This document shows positions 59,288 through 64,000 of a stretch of 64,000 bases of DNA, piece by piece (within the stretch, counting starts at the first letter, position 1; every line of letters starts with the position of its first letter). The stretch covers positions 62,001 to 126,000 of the forward strand of contig BPGO01000004.1 in NCBI GenBank assembly GCA_026003075.1, written 5' to 3'. The position numbers and the translations under genes were made by a program. Origin of the DNA: Fimbriimonadales bacterium. Lineage in GTDB: Bacteria; Armatimonadota; Fimbriimonadia; Fimbriimonadales; GBS-DC. The notes beneath the pieces are model-generated. The model was not told the origin of the DNA, searched no databases, and saw nothing but the letters and a program-made list of their open reading frames with translations.

Positions 59288-61375
59288 CTACGGCAATTGT
59301 ACCTCGAAGGTTGCAGGAGTGGTTGCTCCATCCACGATCCCAAGTATGTCCTGCAGCATGGATGCAGCATTTTGAGCGCACTGGATACCTTTTCTGTAAG
59401 CGACGATAGATTCTCTGATCAGTTGCCCAATTGCGGATTGTTGCGGTTCTGGGGGAAGAGGTACAATCACCTCGCCGAGATCCTCAAGCGTAATCGCTGG
59501 AATTGCATGCCCCCGCAGTAGTCGACGCACCTGCCTTAAGAAGAATTCTGAACGCAAGAAGGCCAGTAGGTAATATGGGTTCACCTCACGAAAGTTCCTA
59601 AGAACTGCGAAACCGTTGGTACAGATTGCCCCGTCCTCCATTTCAGTAACGATTGCAGATGCATGCTGGATGGTTCCCGTACTTGCTCCAGAGATAGCAG
59701 TGATGATGTCCCCCTTCTTGAGACGGTACTTTGCCCGCGAAGGTGCTTCACAAGCGCGCAGCGTTTGTGTAGAGGCAATGATACTTAGTTGAGGAATTAC
59801 ATCAGAAATAGCTACATAACGAATAAGCTGCTCTGGTGCTGTGTGCAGCGGCTCCGCCTCCGTGACGATATCTGCAATCTCGCGCAAGTGGCGTGAGGGA
59901 TAAGTATGCAATTGTCGGAGCATAAGAGCGTCTTCAGGAAGGTAGTGTTCAGCATCTAGACGATGATTAAGCATATCCACAGGAGTCCAAAAGGTCTTTG
60001 GATTTGGAGCAGTGTCCTGTGGGCCTGCACAGAACAGGTTTGCTAGTTCAGGCAGATCTGTATCCAATATGGGATTGCCTTGATCGTCGTAGGTAATCTG
60101 CCCGCGTTCATCACACTGATACAAAGGTTGCCCTTTCACATCATAACCAATTTTTTGGGGGATTGCCATAAATACATACTTTATGGACACAGGGTGCTTC
60201 ACGAGAATGAGGAGCGAGGTCTTGATTCCTGTTCCGTAAGGCACAAAAGCGTGCTGCGGGAGCGAGACAACTGCAGCCAACTCAGCCGATGTGCGTAGCC
60301 AGGCGCGTACATGCTCTGTGGTTGCGTTTTGAAGTACGCCGTCAGGCAGAACAATTGCGAGACGCCCTCCTGGGCGCAGCAGCCTTACGCAGAGCTCGAT
60401 AAACAAGATTTCGGGCGTTTGTCCGGAAAGCAACGATTGGGTCGGGTGCCATCCGTACGTGTTTCGTTGCCAACGATAGCCCAGCGCATACCTTTGGAGT
60501 ATTTGTGGATCGCTTATCTTGCCACGACTACCGAAGGGCGGGTTTGCTAACACTATATCATAGCGACCTTCATTTATCAAGCCTACTTCAAGCGCATTAG
60601 CGCACAAAATCTGAATCCCCTGTGCCCCTTCTAAGGCAAGACGCACCTGCGCCGCGGTCGCAATATCGGGATTGAACTCTATACCGCGCAGCTTTTCGGA
60701 AATATACTCTGGAATGTTAACATCGCGAAAGTTTTCACGCATATAGCGAACTGTTTGTATTAGGAAGCCACCACTCCCACAGGCCGGGTCTACTACAGTC
60801 TCCCAAGGCTTGGGAGCAATCATTTCGACTGCTAACTCCACAATCGGCTGCGGTGTGAAGAATTCCCCCCGATCACCGCGTTGATAGCGCGTAAAAAACA
60901 CTTGGAACGCTTCCCCTTTTACATCCGCCGGGGTCTGAGAGAGATAAACCAACTGGAGCTTGTGCACCACATACGCTAAGCTAAGCGGCGAGAGGTATAT
61001 CCGAGGGTCTGGAAAGAACTGCGAGAAGTCGCTACGCATTTGTTCGTACAGCCTTTGCAGCCGTGCTACAAACTCACTTGGCTCTCCATTAAGTATAGCG
61101 CGATATTCGGAAGCCGTAATCCCGAATTCCATCACAAGCCTCTGTGTATAGCACTCCTCATAGAGTTTGATGGCAAGGAGTTTGACGATTTCTCGGAAAA
61201 CTTTTTCCTTCAGCATACCCTCGTTTGCATAAATGTGGTTATGACACTCTTCAAGCAAGCTGATGAGGTTACTTGCAGGTCGTAACTCACTACGACGAGG
61301 AAGTGACTCGGGTAGGAAATCATCGAATTCCCACAGCTCAGGTTGGTGTCCTGCCCAATTGGGCTTAGTCCGCAT
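59288..61375 (-). CDS. Type I-like N6-adenine methylase fused to a specificity (HsdS-type) domain
   Basis: 695 aa. Helical N-terminal domain (~1-170), SAM-binding motif DPACGSGGF (196-204), catalytic NPPF (278-281), typical of gamma-class N6-adenine methylases. After ~residue 460 comes an HsdS-like target-recognition half: ISDVIPQLSIIAS, KKGDIITAISGASTG, and a final helix (YRKGIQCAQNAASMLQDILG). It would both recognise the DNA and methylate it. It overlaps the upstream nuclease gene by 11 nt, so the pair is translated together. AT-rich compared with neighbours; likely acquired. Confidence 0.9.
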   Translation of the reverse strand: MRTKPNWAGHQPELWEFDDFLPESLPRRSELRPASNLISLLEECHNHIYANEGMLKEKVFREIVKLLAIKLYEECYTQRLVMEFGITASEYRAILNGEPSEFVARLQRLYEQMRSDFSQFFPDPRIYLSPLSLAYVVHKLQLVYLSQTPADVKGEAFQVFFTRYQRGDRGEFFTPQPIVELAVEMIAPKPWETVVDPACGSGGFLIQTVRYMRENFRDVNIPEYISEKLRGIEFNPDIATAAQVRLALEGAQGIQILCANALEVGLINEGRYDIVLANPPFGSRGKISDPQILQRYALGYRWQRNTYGWHPTQSLLSGQTPEILFIELCVRLLRPGGRLAIVLPDGVLQNATTEHVRAWLRTSAELAAVVSLPQHAFVPYGTGIKTSLLILVKHPVSIKYVFMAIPQKIGYDVKGQPLYQCDERGQITYDDQGNPILDTDLPELANLFCAGPQDTAPNPKTFWTPVDMLNHRLDAEHYLPEDALMLRQLHTYPSRHLREIADIVTEAEPLHTAPEQLIRYVAISDVIPQLSIIASTQTLRACEAPSRAKYRLKKGDIITAISGASTGTIQHASAIVTEMEDGAICTNGFAVLRNFREVNPYYLLAFLRSEFFLRQVRRLLRGHAIPAITLEDLGEVIVPLPPEPQQSAIGQLIRESIVAYRKGIQCAQNAASMLQDILGIVDGATTPATFEVQLP
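59296..59303 (-). promoter_or_regulatory. -10 box GGTACAAT for the ARC-type ATPase
   Basis: Minus-strand GGTACAAT about 33 nt before the ATG; it lies inside the end of the methylase coding sequence, giving the ATPase its own promoter. Confidence 0.5.
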
Positions 61376-62345
61376 CGTTGTCAGCCTCCTTCATGTACCG
61401 ATAGTCGACTTGCATCTCAGATTCTTTCACAGCGTCCGCCCCACTTAGAGTAGTGGCGATGTCTTCAAAGTTTGATTTCCAGTCTTCAGAACAATGGAGA
61501 TTCTCGACTCCATTCTCTACAAACACAAAGCCGATTACATAGTTTTGTTGTAAATGATCGGGATAACCTTCTGCTCCTTCAAGGTTGCGTGGATTAGCGA
61601 ACAAAAAATAATGTTCATAATACTTGAGAAAAATATCCACCGCGACAATATGAAATTCATCTTTGCGAGGCGTAGCAATTTCGCGTCCACCCGAGCCAGC
61701 ACTTGCGACAAAGTGTGTTTCTAACACTCTTAGTTTCGAATTGAGATACTGGATGCGTTCCTCGATGCGTTCGTTAATTTCCTCCCGACTCAGTCTCTTA
61801 AGATTTTGGATGGCGCGGCTTTTGGGAGTTTCGCGTTGATTTCTGGGCGGGGTGTAATTCTTCACTTCTTCGTAGTCATAGAGTGGCTCGGAATAGCGAC
61901 CGTAAAATTCAGGTAGTTCTCGCTGTATCCAAGCCTCTATCGCTGCTTCCTTTGTGTTCTCATGATGATCAAGCCAACGGATTTTATCTGCGTGCATATA
62001 AAGGAAGCTAATAAGTTTGTCGCGATTGTAAAGTTTGTGCCACTTCTCAGAATTAGACTTTACCCCCTTCGCTTCTACAATGTACCATCCGCTTTCGCTA
62101 TCGCGTTTTCTAAAGTAAAAGTCGCCGTGATGTTGCTTTTTACCCTCCCACTTTTCCCTGATACGAAGAGTTTCATATCCTAGCGAATCAAGATGACGCT
62201 TGAGTAAAAGTTCTGTAATCGAGCCTGCGACATAACCTTGCGCGTTGGGACTGTAGCGAAGCGCTTCCAAGAAGACCTCGAGGCTCGTTTTGAATACACG
62301 CTTCACAAACGCACTCAGTCGCTCCATAATGCTGCCTGCATTCAT
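61365..62345 (-). CDS. Putative restriction endonuclease, PD-(D/E)XK fold
   Basis: 326 aa with no close family I can name. The N-terminal part shows a nuclease core: E45 in GSITELLLKRHLDSLGYETL, D75 in HHGDFYFRKRD, and E91-x-K93 in WYIVEAKGVK. This E-D-ExK order fits the PD-(D/E)XK superfamily. Together with the fused methylase downstream it forms a compact restriction-modification system (type II/III or I-related). Coding sequence is visibly AT-richer. Starts 8 nt after a GGTATACT box, so is probably leaderless. Confidence 0.75.
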   Translation of the reverse strand: MNAGSIMERLSAFVKRVFKTSLEVFLEALRYSPNAQGYVAGSITELLLKRHLDSLGYETLRIREKWEGKKQHHGDFYFRKRDSESGWYIVEAKGVKSNSEKWHKLYNRDKLISFLYMHADKIRWLDHHENTKEAAIEAWIQRELPEFYGRYSEPLYDYEEVKNYTPPRNQRETPKSRAIQNLKRLSREEINERIEERIQYLNSKLRVLETHFVASAGSGGREIATPRKDEFHIVAVDIFLKYYEHYFLFANPRNLEGAEGYPDHLQQNYVIGFVFVENGVENLHCSEDWKSNFEDIATTLSGADAVKESEMQVDYRYMKEADNDAD

Positions 62346-62353
62346 CCCCAGAA

Positions 62354-62361
62354 AGTATACC
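62354..62361 (-). promoter_or_regulatory. -10 box GGTATACT for the restriction-modification pair
   Basis: Minus-strand GGTATACT ends 8 nt before the ATG at 62345, with no Shine-Dalgarno match in the gap. Confidence 0.65.
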
Positions 62362-62453
62362 TTAGCCTTTGAACCTAATGGCTCGGTACTTATTCACGAC
62401 TCTTTTTTCAAGCACCACAGCGGTGGGGATGGAGAGTGCTACTTGGAAGAGCA

Positions 62454-62461
62454 GGTATAAT
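62454..62461 (+). promoter_or_regulatory. -10 box GGTATAAT for nuoL
   Basis: GGTATAAT is 23 nt before the ATG at 62485, leaving room for a GGAG SD; an earlier ATG at 62464 is only 2 nt from the box. Confidence 0.6.
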
Positions 62462-62484
62462 CTATGTTGTTGGAGCGCGGCGCT

Positions 62485-64000
62485 ATGGATGGATTGCCAA
62501 CGGAACTCATTCTCTGGATACTCGTATTGCCTTTGGCAGGGAGCCTGTTCCACGCGCTGCTGGGTGGGCTACTAATCCGCACGCTGGGCGAGAAGGCAGG
62601 CAAATGGCTCATCGGCGCAATCGGCACAGGTGTGGTCTTGGGCGCGTTCGCCTTTGGATGGCAGCTGCTTCAAGGCTTGCTCCAGCAGCCCGAAGACCAA
62701 CGCACCACTAACTTCGTACTGACCGACTGGATTAAAATCGCCAACCTGAGCATTCCGATCGAATTCATCCTCGACCCGCTCTCGATCCTAATGACGCTGA
62801 TTGTGACAGGCGTGGGCGGTCTGATTCACCTCTACGCCACAGGCTATATGGCAGACGACGAGGACTACTCACGCTTTTTTACCTACTTTAACTTATTCAT
62901 ATTTTTTATGTTGACGCTGGTGCTGGCGGGCAACTTTTTGGTGATGTTTGTGGGGTGGGAAGGCGTGGGGCTATGTAGCTATCTGCTGATTGGCTTTTTC
63001 TATCGCAATTCGGAATGGAAGGCAAATACCGACGCAGCCAACAAGGCGTTCATCGTGAACCGCATCGGCGACGCAGGCTATTTGCTGGCGATGTTTCTGG
63101 TGATTGCGCTGTTTGGCACGCTCTCGTTTGGTCAGGTGAATGCCTTAGCGCTGAGCGTGTTGCGCGATGTGGGGTGGGCGGCGACGGCGATTGCGCTACT
63201 GCTCTTTCTGGCGGCGGCTGGCAAGTCGGCGCAGTTGCCCCTCTACTTCTGGTTGCCCGACGCGATGGCGGGTCCCACGCCCGTCTCCGCCTTGATTCAC
63301 GCGGCCACGATGGTCACGGCGGGAGTGTACCTGCTGGTGCGCGTGCATCCGCTGCTCGAGATGTCGCCGATGGCGATGGGGATTGTGGCAGGGGTCGGTG
63401 CGCTGACAGCGATATTCGCCGCCACGATTGCAATCGCTCAAACCGACATCAAGCGCGTGCTGGCATACTCCACCGTGAGCCAGCTCGGCTATATGTTTCT
63501 GGCGTGCGGTGTGGGCGCATTCTGGGCGGGGATGTTCCATGTCGCCACGCATGCGTTTTTCAAGGCGCTGCTGTTTTTGGGCGCAGGCTCGGTGCTGATT
63601 GCGCTGCACCACCAGGGCGACATCCGCAAGATGGGCGGCTTGGCGAAGGCGTTGCCGATTACCGCCGCCACGATGCTGGTCGGCTGGCTCGCGATTGCAG
63701 GCATACCGCCCCTGTCGGGTTTCTGGTCAAAAGAAGCGGTTTTGCTGAGTGTGTATAACGCGAAGCTGGTGACCTTCGCACCCGTGCTGTTCGGTGTGGG
63801 GATCTTGACGGCGGGGCTGACCGCGGCCTACATGACGCGCTTGGTGTGGTTGGTGTTCTTCGCGCCCCCTGCACCCCAACAGAAACACGAGGACCATCAT
63901 CACGAACCTGTGCGCGAGCGGTATGCCATCGTGCTGAGCGTGCTGGGGCTACTCGCACTCGGCTCGATCGTGTTCGGATGGCTGCTGCCGAGCGAAAAGG
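62485..64000 (+). CDS. nuoL: NADH-quinone oxidoreductase subunit L (3' end outside window)
   Basis: Membrane subunit of respiratory complex I that pumps protons. The visible 505 residues start MDGLPTELILWILVLPLAGS and have many helices, with FMLTLVLAGNFLVMFVGWEG, the LPLYFWLPDAMAGPTPVSAL signature, IHAATMVTAGVYLL, and ALAGIPPLSGFWSKEA-like IAGIPPLSGFWSKEA. The C-terminal long lateral helix lies beyond the edge. The start was chosen because a GGAG lies before it; ATG 62464 is the alternative. No other nuo genes are in the window. Confidence 0.93.
   Translation, partial: MDGLPTELILWILVLPLAGSLFHALLGGLLIRTLGEKAGKWLIGAIGTGVVLGAFAFGWQLLQGLLQQPEDQRTTNFVLTDWIKIANLSIPIEFILDPLSILMTLIVTGVGGLIHLYATGYMADDEDYSRFFTYFNLFIFFMLTLVLAGNFLVMFVGWEGVGLCSYLLIGFFYRNSEWKANTDAANKAFIVNRIGDAGYLLAMFLVIALFGTLSFGQVNALALSVLRDVGWAATAIALLLFLAAAGKSAQLPLYFWLPDAMAGPTPVSALIHAATMVTAGVYLLVRVHPLLEMSPMAMGIVAGVGALTAIFAATIAIAQTDIKRVLAYSTVSQLGYMFLACGVGAFWAGMFHVATHAFFKALLFLGAGSVLIALHHQGDIRKMGGLAKALPITAATMLVGWLAIAGIPPLSGFWSKEAVLLSVYNAKLVTFAPVLFGVGILTAGLTAAYMTRLVWLVFFAPPAPQQKHEDHHHEPVRERYAIVLSVLGLLALGSIVFGWLLPSEK

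Overview
This window comes from a bacterium with two membranes, most likely an Armatimonadota (Fimbriimonas/Chthonomonas-like lineage). Evidence: an H-X9-DG pseudopilin of the DUF1559 type, an SLH-anchored porin, an Omp85/BamA operon with an OmpH chaperone, a PEP-CTERM protein, a Mpa/ARC-type proteasomal ATPase, and many secreted proteins of little-known families. Taxonomy is inferred from gene content only. Base composition is GC-rich (estimated by eye), with two clearly AT-richer patches: the HAF-repeat protein near 13.4-14.6 kb and the restriction-modification pair at 59.3-62.3 kb.

Layout. 0-0.9 kb: flagellar export genes fliQ and fliR (cut by the window edge). 0.95-9.4 kb: two Gfo/Idh/MocA dehydrogenases, a yqeG-type phosphatase, glycolate oxidase FeS subunit, lysA, Fe/Mn superoxide dismutase, a CocE-type hydrolase and a rhomboid protease. 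9.5-13.4 kb: a membrane glycosyltransferase-like gene split by an in-frame TAG, a small membrane protein, glcD and a PilZ protein. 13.4-20 kb: HAF protein, pseudopilin and its small partner, efp, a hybrid histidine kinase and an M28-PDZ peptidase. 20-23.5 kb: an ABC ATPase without a permease, followed by a GH2-like glycosidase. 23.5-27.4 kb: an envelope operon, ECF sigma - bamA - ompH - lipoprotein. 27.5-32.7 kb: CoA-binding protein, DUF3298 protein and a large zinc metalloprotease. 32.7-35.1 kb: a graveyard of gene fragments (RHS, transposase, YD repeat, GH116) with interspersed repeats around one hypothetical secreted gene. 35.1-45.8 kb: twin TlpA-like thioredoxin fusion proteins, alaS with a small upstream ORF, mscL, rpmB, murB, a lipoprotein and an acyl-CoA dehydrogenase. 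46-53 kb: SLH porin, glycosyltransferase, ChaN-like protein, GlcNAc kinase-like ATPase and PEP-CTERM protein. 53-59.3 kb: an L-fucose isomerase gene with a replaced 5' end, a heptad-repeat nuclease-like protein, a small membrane/DinB operon, a pilin-like protein and the ARC-type ATPase. 59.3-64 kb: a methylase-specificity fusion with a PD-(D/E)XK nuclease, then nuoL (cut by the window edge).

The most informative genome-scale signal is a recurrent promoter box, GGTATAMT or close variants, lying 6-11 nt before the start codon of about a dozen genes. At that distance transcription should begin at or next to the ATG, so these genes are probably leaderless. A second promoter class (TTGACA with 17-18 nt spacing to TATAAT-like boxes, or the same -10 box placed further upstream) precedes genes that have a clear Shine-Dalgarno sequence. 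The most notable single locus is fucI: its N-terminal 61 codons derive from an interspersed repeat that also occurs near 33.2 kb, and its first conserved residues are missing. I did not find a convincing new defence or biosynthetic system; the strongest leads are the leaderless promoter grammar, the repeat-truncated fucI, the orphan ARC ATPase, the sigma-bamA operon and the compact restriction-modification pair.
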